Origin: SXOA01 sp046593355
GTDB lineage: Bacteria; Planctomycetota; Planctomycetia; Pirellulales; Pirellulaceae
Reading direction: 5' to 3'
Length of the DNA stretch: 64,000 nucleotides
Assembly (NCBI GenBank): GCA_046593355.1
Contig: JBKJNY010000111.1
Span: 1 to 64,000 of the forward strand
Position numbers and translations under genes: made by a program. Shown here in pieces: positions 27,501 through 36,700 of the stretch. The notes under the pieces were generated by a model. It was given only the letters and a program-made list of their open reading frames with translations. It made no database searches and had not been told where the DNA came from. The stretch's first letter is position 1; every line of letters starts with the position of its first letter.

Positions 27501-28013
27501 GGCCAGGAAGGAGCCGGTTACGACGGGCTTGGCACGCCGGTCTTTAGCCCGGATAGCAAGTCGGTGGCGATGGCCGCCAAGCTCGGCAATCGCGAGTTCA
27601 TCCTGCTCAACGGCCAGCCGCAGATCAATGGCCTCGCTCAGAAAGGCTACGAGAAGACGGGGGCGCCGCGGTTCAGCCCTGATGGCCAGCGGCTCGTCTA
27701 CGTGGCGAAGACCGGCGGCAAGTGGCTGGTGGTCGACTCGGGCCAGGAGCAAAAGCCGTACGACGCCATCGACGACGATTTCTATTTCAGCGCCGATGGC
27801 CGCCGTCTGGCCACCGTCGTCTTCGAGGGCGAACAGGAAATGGTCGTGGTCGACGGGCTCGAAGGCAACCGCTACGACATGGTCGTCACCATCGCCGGCG
27901 GCGAGGTCCACTTCGACGCAGCCAGCGGTCCCAGCGGCGGAATCGGTTTCCATTACCTCGCCGCCCGAGGCGACGAGCTGCTGCTGGTGGAGGAAACGAT
28001 TCAAGATGAGTAG
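24567..28013 (+). CDS. Very large exported PD40/TolB-like beta-propeller protein
   Basis: An 1148-aa exported protein. The signal peptide is at the N-terminus (MVAVSLMALSLFAAPQPAGA) after TTGGGAGG. Residues about 30-75 are Ala/Lys/Pro repeats, and about 80-490 contains several similar alpha/beta modules (each with F-Y-x-x-x-L-x-x-x-G-W-x-x). A low-complexity linker follows (about 495-650) with a near-duplicate unit, PGLPPGIELPDEVK then PPGVELPDEVKEFLKK. From about 660 to 1130 there are at least ten PD40/WD40-like blades, each with F-S-P-D-x-K/Q-R-V-A-Y and V-x-D-G-K. No catalytic motif is evident, so a periplasmic scaffold or sensor is likely. It is divergent from the dehydratase gene. Confidence 0.8.
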   Translation: MSNIPCCRSFEMVAVSLMALSLFAAPQPAGAQSPAKSTSKKPAAAEKPAAAATKPAAKLAEPATAEEAAKVLDLRTIPIMEGAKTRSERTLGLLMYEAKGTPKAAFEFHRQQLVKLGFKELPGGYSDKTSSSGNFTKDGFRVSLSAGEISGDPTKAGWSNVTLGNGGNVALDKLPVPPGVKPFHPTAYEASYTTDAKPAETAAACRKLLLAAGWEPYGEMAPLKSNPDMTMQYFKRNNIKLLSWVMTMETEGRKTTLIRYNAELLSVDLPAPADATDPRYTDHQKRLWFESPEDQTDAIFAFYQERLPKQGWKATTEKPIADDGKRTKFLVYRNPQKDMLSLDTVRYSGKVGVTLTHQTAAEVAEGERLAKAQAEVEKQRLAAINKKVNVAVPLPANAKKIDEQEAHMYEFRLATGSGPKELTALREHFLKEGWTEGKGREFDETSGIVLLTKGFARLTLSYWSLGVSGGVDIKVEGTKNVVLEPVSAKDKLAADKPAADEPTDEPLKPVKKKPAIPGLPPGIELPDEVKDLLKKALEEPGDEKEGAGPAEEPKKGKKPKTPGLPFPELPPGVELPDEVKEFLKKGVEVPADEKPAPTKKPSPAKKPVPKKAEPKEEDKETGETPKVALARRPAPREGISSKRKITEKSLGEYDLSKFDPKKPTLWISPDGRRVAYLTEKGIVIDGETKEYDYGVEPESFTFSPDSKRTAYAAHVKRPKSDTNYILVLDGKEAEQSYHRIGPGPVFSPDSKHVVFFGDRFTAKDYEDFVVIDGKEGPPQKGFAWEMAFTPDSKKLVYGVNLAKRERAIMREQTIDGSQEPVDRAFGPATLHRNFFYGPAGELGYIGYGGENQFLVVYDGKEDPNRFREIEIRNVVVSGDGKHVAYVAESGVFKYVVVYDGKPGQESDRNVADRSLALSPDGQRIGYATRDFGKFTAVIDGQESKVYRGVLGIVFSPDNKRVAYTAVAAEADKWLAVIDGQEGAGYDGLGTPVFSPDSKSVAMAAKLGNREFILLNGQPQINGLAQKGYEKTGAPRFSPDGQRLVYVAKTGGKWLVVDSGQEQKPYDAIDDDFYFSADGRRLATVVFEGEQEMVVVDGLEGNRYDMVVTIAGGEVHFDAASGPSGGIGFHYLAARGDELLLVEETIQDE

Positions 28014-28759
28014 CGAAGAAAGCTGCCTGAGCTGCAAGCGCCAAGTTAAAAATATTCTTTTGTATATGTGAACAAAAGTGATTAGTCGCGCATCTTAACG
28101 CCAAGGCGCTAAGACGCAGAGGCACAAAGGGGGAAAAGGCAGAGAATTCAAGAGAGGGTGAGCTTTCACGATTCGTCTCAACTTCCCTTCATCTCTTTTC
28201 CTCTTCCTCCCTTTCCTCCTTCGCGTCTCTGCGCCTTGTGCCTTTGCGTTAAACCAAAGTTGTTTCTTATCACCGGTAATCGCGCCGGAGAGAGTTTTGA
28301 CGACTCGCTTGCCGTAAGTGGTTGCCGGGCAGGTGGTTGGGCTGACGATTTCGATGCGAAGAGTTTGTGAAAAAGCGTTATCACCGTGCCCGAGCACCCA
28401 GGACAAACCCTTATGAAACCCTTATGGGAAAAAGAGGTGATTTCGCTCTAAGCCCTTGAATGATCAATACTTACCAGCAGTTATCAGTTTGAAAAAACCC
28501 TTATAACTGCCGAGACATGCCCCAAAGCCCACAGGGATACGGGCGACTCCTTTCAAGTTCCCCCCAGATTCCATTTCCGCTATATTTTGCCCTCCGGCGG
28601 CGAATACGCCTTAGTCGAACTGAACCACGGATATCACGAATGTCACGGATAGAAACAAAGGGATAGAGGCGCTTCTGCTTTCATCCGTGATCTCCGTGTT
28701 ATCCGTGGTCCATACCTGTTTTCCCATTCCAAAGTCCATCCAAACGCCAGCCCGCCGCC
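28014..28759. other. Intergenic region rich in inverted repeats
   Basis: This 746-base gap has no convincing gene. A pair of arms at about 28098-28140 and 28220-28253 (GACGCAGAGGCACAAAG type against GCGCCTTGTGCCTTTGCGTT) forms a long imperfect hairpin. A second, CCACGGAT...ATCCGTGG, occupies about 28622-28712. Three AAACCCTTAT units occur at 28405, 28416 and 28495, and CAGTTAT/ATAACTG flank the last. No promoter or RNA was identified with confidence. Confidence 0.6.
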
Positions 28760-30601
28760 ATGTCGAAAGTCGCCTCCATCCCCGACATTATCGAAAAGGA
28801 CAAAGCCAAAGACCCCAAGAAGGACAAGCCCGCCGACGGGGGCTGGCGGGAGACGGTGGAATCGATCGCCATGGCCATCATCCTGGCCCTGCTCTTTCGC
28901 GGCTTCGTGGCCGAGGCTTTTGTCATCCCCACCGGCTCGATGGCTCCCACCTTGATGGGCCGCCATAAGGACGTGAAATGCCCGGAATGCGGCCAGTGGT
29001 ACAAAACGGGCGCCAGTGGCGAGTGGGATCAGGACAGTAATGGTCCTTCGGGCCGGTTCGTCACCACCACCACCTGCCCCGTTTGCCGCTACACGCAGCG
29101 CCTGGACCTGTTCGACAAGCCGAACGACCGCTCCTTCAGCGGCGACCGCATCATCGTCAGCAAATTCGCCTATGAGCTCGGCGATCCCGAGCGGTGGGAC
29201 GTCATTGTCTTTAAGTGGCCCGGCGAGGCGACCGTCAACTACATCAAGCGGCTTATCGGGTTGCCCGGGGAGACCATCCGGATCGGGGGCGGCAACATTT
29301 TCACCAAGAAAGCGGAAGACGCGGATTTTCGGATTGCCCGCAAGCCCGCCGGCCGTCTGAGCGCGATGCTGCAGCTTGTGGACGACAGCGACCATATCGC
29401 ACCGCGCCTGACGAAAGTCGGCTGGCCCCTCCGCTGGCAGCAGTGGCCGGCCGCGGGTGATGCGGCAAACTGGCAAACGGAGAACGGCGGGAAGAGCTTC
29501 ACCATCGATGCCAAGGACAAGGAAGTCTGGCTTCGCTATCGGCACATTGTTCCCACCCATGAGGACTGGAAGCAAATCATGGAGGGCAAGCTGCCGCCGG
29601 GCGCGGAGGCCCGCCGCGGCTCGCTGATCACCGACTTCGCCGCCTACAACGCGCCGCACACGGTGGTACTATTGGACGCCTATCCTTCCCTCGAAGGGGA
29701 TCAGATCACGGCGAACCTGGTCCCCGGCAGCCTCCTGCGGGGCAACTACGATCCCACGCAGCCGGGCCCCGGCGAGGCCTCCGACGCCGAACCGAACGGA
29801 CTGCATTGGGCGGACGACCTGGCGGTCGATTGTCTCGCCAAGGTGGAAAGCGCCACGGGAGAATTGGCGATGGACCTCGTGCAGGCCGGCATCCACCACC
29901 ACTGCCGGATCAATCTGGCGGACGGGGTGGCGACTCTGACCATGACCGACCCTCAGGGAAAGTCGGTTTCGTTTGAGGGCTCCGGGGCGAAATCAGATTC
30001 CCCCAAAGCGGATTCCCCCCATCCCACGGCTCGAACCATTGTCACAGGCCCCGGCACCTATCGGCTGCGACTTTCCAATATCGACCGCCAGATGCTGCTG
30101 TGGGTGAATGGGTCGGTGGTCAAATTTGACCTGCCGACGACGTACGAATGCAACGCCAACCTCACTCCCTACTGGTCGCCGAAAGACCCGCTCGACCTTG
30201 CTCCGGCCGGCATCGCCGCCAAGGGCTGCAAGGTGCATGTTTCCGCGCTGAAGATTCACCGCGACATCTACTACATCGCGGTGGAAAGTCCTTTCACATC
30301 GACGGGCGATTACGATCAGTACCCGCCGCCGAATCTCTTCTCCGAGCCGGAAAAGTGGGCGGAGTACGAATCGCTGTTCACCACGCGCCGCAGCGTTGAA
30401 TTCGAACTCCAGAAAGACCAGTTCTTCCCCATGGGAGACAACAGCTCCCATAGCTCGGACGCCCGGATTTGGGAAGCCCCGGAGAACTATGTGGACCGCG
30501 ATCTGCTCATCGGCCGGGCGATGTGCGTGTACTGGCCGCATACCTGGAATAGCCCCGTCTGGTTTACCCCCAATCCCGGAGAGATGCGGCGGATCAGGTA
30601 G
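28760..30601 (+). CDS. lepB: Type I signal peptidase with zinc-ribbon-like and beta-sandwich insertions
   Basis: A 613-aa protein, about twice the size of a bacterial LepB. One membrane segment (about 35-52) precedes the catalytic serine in PTGSMAPTL (Ser60). The catalytic lysine is in NYIKRLIGLPGE (Lys163), and the closing box GDNSSHSSDAR is at about 559-569. Between Ser and Lys lie two CPxC pairs (CPECG at 74 and CPVCR at 106), a zinc-ribbon-like insertion. Between boxes D and E is a ~375-residue insert ending in a LamG-like beta-sandwich. It cleaves signal peptides on the outer face of the membrane. It precedes lptB by 175 bases on the same strand. Confidence 0.92.
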   Translation: MSKVASIPDIIEKDKAKDPKKDKPADGGWRETVESIAMAIILALLFRGFVAEAFVIPTGSMAPTLMGRHKDVKCPECGQWYKTGASGEWDQDSNGPSGRFVTTTTCPVCRYTQRLDLFDKPNDRSFSGDRIIVSKFAYELGDPERWDVIVFKWPGEATVNYIKRLIGLPGETIRIGGGNIFTKKAEDADFRIARKPAGRLSAMLQLVDDSDHIAPRLTKVGWPLRWQQWPAAGDAANWQTENGGKSFTIDAKDKEVWLRYRHIVPTHEDWKQIMEGKLPPGAEARRGSLITDFAAYNAPHTVVLLDAYPSLEGDQITANLVPGSLLRGNYDPTQPGPGEASDAEPNGLHWADDLAVDCLAKVESATGELAMDLVQAGIHHHCRINLADGVATLTMTDPQGKSVSFEGSGAKSDSPKADSPHPTARTIVTGPGTYRLRLSNIDRQMLLWVNGSVVKFDLPTTYECNANLTPYWSPKDPLDLAPAGIAAKGCKVHVSALKIHRDIYYIAVESPFTSTGDYDQYPPPNLFSEPEKWAEYESLFTTRRSVEFELQKDQFFPMGDNSSHSSDARIWEAPENYVDRDLLIGRAMCVYWPHTWNSPVWFTPNPGEMRRIR

Positions 30602-30604
30602 GTG

Positions 30605-30728
30605 GGGTAGGCTTCCAGCCTGCCCGGAAACAGGAGTCAGGGATCAGGAAACAGACGGGGTCGGGAGTCTTTGGCGAGAGCGGTTTATCCAAATCGATTA
30701 CCTCCGCTCGCCAAAGACTCCCGACCCC
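30605..30728. repeat. Repeat pair between lepB and lptB: GTAGGCTTCCAGCCTGCC element and 25-bp hairpin
   Basis: The element at 30605-30625 is the reverse of one found twice inside tex. Arms 30657-30683 and 30704-30728 (GGGGTCGGGAGTCTTTGGCG type) match over 25 bases apart from a two-base insertion. The hairpin could act as terminator or processing site, but is more likely a mobile repeat. Confidence 0.7.
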
Positions 30729-30776
30729 CTCCTCGGCGGAAAAGCGACAGAGATTGAATTAGTCACGGAGGATCTC

Positions 30777-31664
30777 ATGCCACTGCTGGAAGCGAATGGA
30801 CTTGTCAAATCGTACGGCACCCGCCGCGTGGTGGACGGCGTCAGCTTTTCCGTGGAGAAGGCGGAGATCGTGGGGCTGCTCGGGCCGAACGGGGCCGGCA
30901 AGACCACGAGCTTCCGCATGACCTGCGGCATGGTCGAGCCCGACAAGGGACAGGTGCTCTTGGGCGGCCAGGACGTCACCAACTGGCCGATGTACCGCCG
31001 GGCCAAGGCGGGCATGGGCTACCTGGCGCAGGAATCGAGCGTCTTCAAAAAGCTTACCGTCGAGCAGAACCTGCTCGGCGTGATGGAGCTGCTGGGAAAG
31101 GACTGGAACACCCGCAAGCGAGTCTGCGACGACCTGCTCGAGCAGTTCAATATCACCCACATCCGCCACAGCAAGGCCGTCAACATCTCCGGCGGCGAGC
31201 GGCGGCGGCTGGAGATTGCCCGCTGCCTGGTTTCCGATCCGGAAATCATCCTGCTGGACGAACCCTTCACGGGCATTGACCCCAAGACCATCGAAAGCAT
31301 TCAGGGGATCATCCGCGAGCTCCGCAGCCGCGGCATTTCGATCCTGATCACCGACCACCAGGTCCGCGAGACGCTGCAAATCACCGACCGCAGCTACGTC
31401 ATTCACAAAGGGAGCGTCCTCTGCCACGGCACGCCGCGGGAAGTCCTCAGCCACCCCGAAGCTCGCGAGCGGTACTTCGGCAACAACGTCGACATCGGCT
31501 CTGCCGGCCCCTCTGCCCCGCACATGCGTTCCGACGGGGACGAACCCGATGCGGAGGACGATGCCAAGAACGGTTCATCAGCGGACGACATCCCCGTCAA
31601 CTTCAAACGCCCGCGGCGGCGGAACGTTCATGAGGATGAGACGCTGGATGCGGACGGGAATTAG
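30777..31664 (+). CDS. lptB: LPS export ABC transporter ATP-binding protein LptB
   Basis: A 295-aa ABC ATPase. Walker A is GPNGAGKTT, the signature is ISGGERRRLEIAR and Walker B is IILLDEPFTGID. The phrase LLITDHQVRETLQITDR (here ILITDHQVRETL) is diagnostic for LptB. It is the cytoplasmic motor of the Lpt pathway moving lipopolysaccharide to the outer membrane, consistent with a Gram-negative-type envelope. The C-terminus (about 245-295) is an acidic then basic extension beyond the usual ~240 aa. CGGAGG precedes the ATG; a longer upstream frame overlaps lepB and is rejected. Other lpt genes are not in the window. Confidence 0.93.
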   Translation: MPLLEANGLVKSYGTRRVVDGVSFSVEKAEIVGLLGPNGAGKTTSFRMTCGMVEPDKGQVLLGGQDVTNWPMYRRAKAGMGYLAQESSVFKKLTVEQNLLGVMELLGKDWNTRKRVCDDLLEQFNITHIRHSKAVNISGGERRRLEIARCLVSDPEIILLDEPFTGIDPKTIESIQGIIRELRSRGISILITDHQVRETLQITDRSYVIHKGSVLCHGTPREVLSHPEARERYFGNNVDIGSAGPSAPHMRSDGDEPDAEDDAKNGSSADDIPVNFKRPRRRNVHEDETLDADGN

Positions 31665-31673
31665 GCGGCTGCG

Positions 31674-32639
31674 TCAGTAATCTCCAATCGGCTGCCCATC
31701 ATTTGCTTCCAAAAGCAGTTTGAGACTCGTCGGTTTTAGGTCGCTGCTCAGAAAGTGAACGGAGCCATCGGCGAATATGACCTGAGCACCCGATGCCTCG
31801 TGTCGCCAGGTCTTTCCGTGGAGACTGGAAATGCCGCCACCCCCCTGGGGATTGATTTGCATGGCGAGCTTGCTGTAATCCAAATCCCGCGGTTCGGAAC
31901 CCTGAATCCCGGTACCGGCCACTTCGACCACCATGATTGTGCTGGACAAACCGTCTGTGATGTTGCGAAAGCTGAACGACTTTTCCCCAGGCCAGGCCGT
32001 TCCCGGTCCCACGACCGCCAGATAGTTTACGGTGGTTCCGCCTTGATGGCCCTCTTCGGGACATTGATAAACGGCAGTGATCGCTGGCGCGAGTAGGATA
32101 TTGTTCGGGCCGTCCCAGGGCTCGCGAAAGTCATACTTCTTGTAGAGTTCCTGCTGTTCCAGGTAAGGCAACAGCAGCACCCGCCAACTGTGCATCGGCT
32201 TGCCGTTCTCGTCACAGAGATAAGCCGGGGGCAAGGATTGGTAGTCGTCGTGATAGGTGTGGAGGGCGATGCCGATAGCCTTGAGGTTGTAGCCGCATTG
32301 CATGCGGCGCGCGGCGGGTCGCGGCGTAGATATGCTTGGCAACAACATCCAAATCAAACCCAGAGTCGCCAGTCCCACAAGGAGCGACCATCCTCGGCTC
32401 TTTGTCCAGCGATAGGTTAGAAAGTATCCTGGCGCTCCAAGGAGGCAAAGAAACGCGGACCAGAGGCCCATTCCGAAAACCCCTGCCCCCAAAGTTTCGA
32501 GTATCGGCAGCGGGATCAGTCGCAACACACCAGCCGCAACGGCACAGAGCGTGACCAGCAACATGAGTTGCCAGAGTCGGAATTGGAGCGGAGTACGCGC
32601 CTTGGGAGGCGTGTCGGAGTCGGGCGGGCCGGTGGTCAT
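31674..32639 (-). CDS. DUF1559 (prepilin-like) protein with extra membrane segments
   Basis: A 321-aa protein of the DUF1559 group, abundant in planctomycetes. Four membrane segments come first (about 25-105; LWQLMLLVTLCAVAAGVL and following), which is unusual since most members have one prepilin-type helix. The hallmark pieces follow: CGYNLKAIGIALHTYHDDYQSLPPAY, then SWRVLLLPYLEQQELY, then NITDGLSSTIMVVEVAG, and the C-terminal FADGSVHFLSS. The role of DUF1559 proteins is unproven; export of pseudopilin-like proteins has been suggested. Its ATG overlaps the stop codon of the 49-aa gene by four bases (ATGA), showing operon membership. Confidence 0.88.
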   Translation of the reverse strand: MTTGPPDSDTPPKARTPLQFRLWQLMLLVTLCAVAAGVLRLIPLPILETLGAGVFGMGLWSAFLCLLGAPGYFLTYRWTKSRGWSLLVGLATLGLIWMLLPSISTPRPAARRMQCGYNLKAIGIALHTYHDDYQSLPPAYLCDENGKPMHSWRVLLLPYLEQQELYKKYDFREPWDGPNNILLAPAITAVYQCPEEGHQGGTTVNYLAVVGPGTAWPGEKSFSFRNITDGLSSTIMVVEVAGTGIQGSEPRDLDYSKLAMQINPQGGGGISSLHGKTWRHEASGAQVIFADGSVHFLSSDLKPTSLKLLLEANDGQPIGDY

Positions 32640-32785
32640 GACGCCTTGCGACGCTTCGTCGGTTTGCCCTTGGGCGTCCCTTTCTTGCGGGCGAACTTGG
32701 CGAGCGCCTTTTTGGAAGTCACGGCTTTGTCCTTAAACTCCTGGGTCAAAGTGAACGACGACGTTTCAATTTTAGTAAATGCCAT
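32636..32785 (-). CDS. 49-aa basic small protein, unknown
   Basis: MAFTKIETSSFTLTQEFKDK starts this small lysine-rich protein; it ends in a strongly basic tail (KKGTPKGKPTKRRK). It has GAGGTGA just before the ATG, starts three bases after the DUF6941 gene ends and overlaps the DUF1559 gene by ATGA. This coupling, rather than any similarity, is the reason to call it real. I do not recognise a family; the tail suggests nucleic-acid or acidic-partner binding (inference only). Confidence 0.75.
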   Translation of the reverse strand: MAFTKIETSSFTLTQEFKDKAVTSKKALAKFARKKGTPKGKPTKRRKAS

Positions 32786-32788
32786 AAC

Positions 32789-33187
32789 TCACCTCACTCT
32801 CAAGGGATATGTTGCAAACGGTTCATCGTTCCAAAAGAACTCGACCGAATAAACACCTGGTCGCGGAAATCGGCAGTCAAGGATCCGAAACGATGCAACG
32901 GTCAGCGCCAGTGGATCAGTGCTAAAGGCTATCGTGTGTGGCTGACTGCCGAAAATGGGCAATCCGGACTCCTCTTCTAAGCATATCATCTGTGCGGTGC
33001 CCGTGCCCCTACCGCCAGCCAGTCCGACGACGCAACAAAGCTTTGGGAACAGAATCGGGAATGGGGGCTCGTCGACCGAACGAATGGAGTCTAGCAAATG
33101 CAAGACGCTGATCCCATTGGAGTCGTCTTGTTCGTAGAAAAAGTCTTTCGCCAGCAAGAAATAGCGAACAATTGGTTGAATATTCAT
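32789..33187 (-). CDS. DUF6941 family protein
   Basis: A 132-aa soluble protein resembling the DUF6941 group by length and by phrases such as YFLLAKDFFYEQDDSNGISVLHLLDSIR (start region, about 8-35) and PGVYSVEFFWNDEPFATYPL at the C-terminus. No enzymatic motif is apparent. It begins six bases after the DinB-like gene and ends three bases before the 49-aa gene, so the four-gene block is clearly cotranscribed. Function unknown. Confidence 0.7.
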   Translation of the reverse strand: MNIQPIVRYFLLAKDFFYEQDDSNGISVLHLLDSIRSVDEPPFPILFPKLCCVVGLAGGRGTGTAQMICLEEESGLPIFGSQPHTIAFSTDPLALTVASFRILDCRFPRPGVYSVEFFWNDEPFATYPLRVR

Positions 33188-33193
33188 AATGTT

Positions 33194-33691
33194 TTATCTC
33201 ACCGGCTGTTTCCCCAACAGCCGGCGGAGCAGGCCGAGTTGCCCGCAATGGAGCATCTCGTGGTGGGAGCAAAAGAGCAGCGAGCCGAGCTTGGTGGCGT
33301 ACGCGGCGTAAGGCATGTCCACCGGCTCCGCGAGCGATTCCGCCGTGAAGCTCGGAGCTTCCAGCAGCACCTGGGCGTGAACATGGTCGAACACTCCGCG
33401 GATTTCAGCCGGCGAAGGATTTTTAGCCGGGTCCGGCTCGGGAATGCTGCCGCGGCTGAAGAACTTGCGGAAGGAGCCGGTCATCAGCGTGAGGTCGATT
33501 TCGCTCCGCCCCCGCAGGCGGTACAAACACAGGCCGTACTCCGCCATCGCCAAGTGCCCGATCTGCCACGCCGCGTGCGTGGGACAGCCCGGTGGCATCA
33601 CGAACCACTCGTCCGAGGCGATGTCCGTCAGCAGCGACAGCGTGTAGGAGCGGGCGAATTCGAGTTGCTTGATGGCGAGTTCGAGGGACAT
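33194..33691 (-). CDS. DinB-superfamily protein (putative metal-dependent)
   Basis: A 165-aa four-helix DinB-like protein. Metal-ligand histidines are recognisable in WQIGHLAMAE (about 42-51) and in CSHHEMLHCGQ near the end (about 146-156), the two sites expected for this fold. DinB-like proteins include bacillithiol/mycothiol S-transferases and proteins of unknown function. GGAGA precedes the ATG, and the gene follows the PVC cytochrome gene by 20 bases on the same strand. The substrate is not predictable. Confidence 0.85.
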   Translation of the reverse strand: MSLELAIKQLEFARSYTLSLLTDIASDEWFVMPPGCPTHAAWQIGHLAMAEYGLCLYRLRGRSEIDLTLMTGSFRKFFSRGSIPEPDPAKNPSPAEIRGVFDHVHAQVLLEAPSFTAESLAEPVDMPYAAYATKLGSLLFCSHHEMLHCGQLGLLRRLLGKQPVR

Positions 33692-33711
33692 GAGGAAATC
33701 TCCAAGGGAAC

Positions 33712-36700
33712 CTACTTCCCAAACGCCTTGTCTTCCGCCTTCCCCGCGCTCCGCATGTAAGCGACGAGATCCAGGATTTCTTCCTTCGTCAGCGTGTTGA
33801 TCAGTCCCTGCGGCATTTCCGAGACCTTGGAAAGCTGCCGGTCCTGGATGTTCTCCTTCTCGATGACGATCGGCTCTTTGGCGAAGGGATCGGGCCGCAG
33901 CTTGATCTGTTTGGCATTCTCCTCCAGGATGCGTCCGTTAAAGACCTCGCCGTCCTTGGTGAGAATGGACGTGTTCAGGTATTGGTCTGAAATGGCCTTC
34001 GAGGGGACGATCAGCGATTCCAGGATGTACGTGGGGTTGAAACGGTTGCCGACGCCAGTGATGTCGGGGCCGGTGTCGCCGCCGTCGCCGGCAAAGCGGT
34101 GGCATTTGTAACACTGGGCCGCCTGGTAAGCGATTTTCCCCTTCTCAAAGGAGCGGCCTTTCTCGACCGCGTTCAGTTCCGGCAGCAGGTCTTCCATCTG
34201 CCAGTTGTGGACGAACTGCCGCGTCGTTTCCAGCTTCACGACCTCGACTCTCTGTTTCCCTTCGATCACGTCTTTGAGAGCCACACGGTCGGCGTCGCTC
34301 AATCTGGCAGCGGCGTCATCGCGGATCTTGTCGAGGAACTTGCGAAAGCTGTTGCCGCCGCGGTAGCTCTGCTGGGCCATCGGAATCCAGCTAAAGAACG
34401 CCCGCCGCTGCTCATTGTTCATCAGGTGGCTGACGTTGCGAAGCACGAGGACGTAATGCAACTGGTCCTCCTGCGTCTGCGAAGTCGCGAGCAGCTTCAT
34501 CCCCGGCGCGACAACCGCGGGTGCTTCCAAATACGCCAGCAAAGCCGCCAACTCGTGATTGACATTCTCGCTCTGGTTCGGAAAGAGGGGCGCGATGCGC
34601 CCAGCAAGCGCCGAAGCCAGCTTAGGGTCCGGCTTGGCGGGACGGATCGTCGCCAGGTTCTGCTCCGGCGAAAGTCCGCCGGGATCCTTCTGCAAATCAT
34701 GCAGCCGAATGAAGGCCAGTCCGCACGCGCGGATGGCACCGAGAAACTGATCTTCCGTCATCTTTTCCCACGGCAACAGCGAGAGACGGGTGACAATCTT
34801 CTCCAGCAGCGCCTTGTCGCCGCGTTTGCCGGTGCGGGCCAAAGCGACCATCGCGTGGATGGCGGCCGTCGTGCGAGTTTCGCTGAGGGCCTTGTCCTGC
34901 CACAGTTTGGGATCCTGATGCTCAATGGCAATGCGGGCGGCATAGCGGATCGCCCGGTCGTTGGAATTGAGATGCGGCCAGGCAACTTCAATGGCCTTGG
35001 CATCCTGCTTCATGTGCCAGGCTTCAATGCTGTGCCGCAGCTCGCGGGCCTTCGCGGCGATCTCGTCCTTGACGATTTCCGCCGGGGCGGTGCTCTCGCT
35101 GCCGGTATACGTCACCCGGTACAAGCCCGACTGCGTCCGCCGCCCGCCGATAGCAAAGTAAATCGCCCCGTCCGTGTGTACCACAATGTCCGTCACCGGC
35201 AACGGCTTACCTTCGATGAAGGTCTCAAAGTTGCTGGTGTACGTGGAGCCGGTCGGTGTCATGTGGACGGCGTAAATCTTGCCGTAGGTCCAGTCGTTGA
35301 TGAAGAACGCCCGCTGGTACTTCGCCGGGAATTTTGCCCCGGTGCCGAAGGTGACGCCGGTGGGCGAGCCAAGGCCGATGTTGGCGACGGCCCCCAGGCT
35401 GTCGGGCGAATACTCCATCCACTTGCCGGTCCCGTTCCGCCAGCCGTACTCGCCGCCGCTGACGATGTGGTTGACGCGGGTGGGGCGATACCACGGGGTG
35501 CCGGTGTCCCATTCCATGTCGCTGTCGAAGTTGAACAGCTCGCCGTCGGTGTTGAAATCGATGTCATAACTGTTCCGCAGGCCGCCGCAAATCAGCTCCC
35601 AGTTTTTCCCGTCCAGGTCGCAGCGAGCGACCCAGCCGGCTGGGGAGAAAATGTGTGGGTCGTGCCCGCCGCCGTCCGGGTTGCGGAGCAGCAGTTGGTC
35701 CTCGGCCCAGTTGCGATGGGGTGAATTAGAGGCGTATCCTTCCGGCGGCTTGGTGAAATTCCCCGCCACCAGATAGAGCTTGCCGTCGGGGCCGAGGCGG
35801 ACCGCGTGCGGGCCGTGCTCGCCGCCGCCGTCGATGGACTTGAGCAGCTCGACCTTGTCGTACTGGTCGTCCCCGTTCGTGTCGGTCACGCGGTACAGGC
35901 CCCGCTTGTACTTCTGCCCTTCGTTGTTGACGACATAGAGCGCGGCCCCCACGTGCAACATCCCATGAGCCTCGCCGATTTCCACTTCCAGCTTCTCCAC
36001 CTTCGTCGATTCCCGGTCCTTCCCCGGCGTCACCCGGTACAGGCCGCCGTACTGGTCGCTCACAATCAGCCGCCCCTTGGGGTCCGGCGTCATGCTCACC
36101 CAGCTCCCTTGCTCGTCCTTGGGAACCGAATACAGCAACTCCACCTTGAAGCCGGGAATCGCCTTGATGTTCTCTTCCGTCGTGGCCGCCGCTCCAGCCG
36201 GCTTATTGGGGTCGAGCGAGACAGCCGCCCAGGGAGCAATGCCGATCTTCCCGATGACATGGGGCTTCTTCCAGGCGGAGTCATCGAACTTGACGGCCTG
36301 CCACCCCTTTTCCGCTTCCTTCGCCGTCAGCCAGGAGGCATCCGTCACAATCTGCTCCTTCGAGCCGTCGGCATTCTCAAGCAGAATGAGCCCGACAAAT
36401 CCGGCCGGTCCCCCTTCGTTCGCCGCCCGAATCGCAATGACGTTCTTTCCCTCCACCAGATGCTTGGCGATGTTCTCGCGAGCCGGAATCTCCCATTCCC
36501 GCTTCTGCGTCACCATTTGGCCATTCACAAACAGCGTAAAATCGTTGTCGCACGAGCCCAAAAACAGGGCCGCCTTCGGCTTCCCCTTGAGCTCAAAAGC
36601 CTTGCGAAAAAAGACCGTCTCATTGGCCTTCGCATCCTGGGTCGCCCAGAGCCACTGGGGATCGGCGGCGAAGGAAGGCAGGGCAACTCCCAGCGTGAGG

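Noticed and set aside
28095..28406. 103-codon minus-strand frame upstream of lepB
   Set aside because: Half of it is translated repeat (KAQGAETRRRKG); a degraded gene is possible but unsupported.
28405..28504. AAACCCTTAT units as a replication origin
   Set aside because: They do not match DnaA boxes and no dnaA or gyrB gene is nearby.
34099..35724. Open frame on the plus strand within the PVC cytochrome gene
   Set aside because: Antisense shadow of a well-supported gene with a haem motif.
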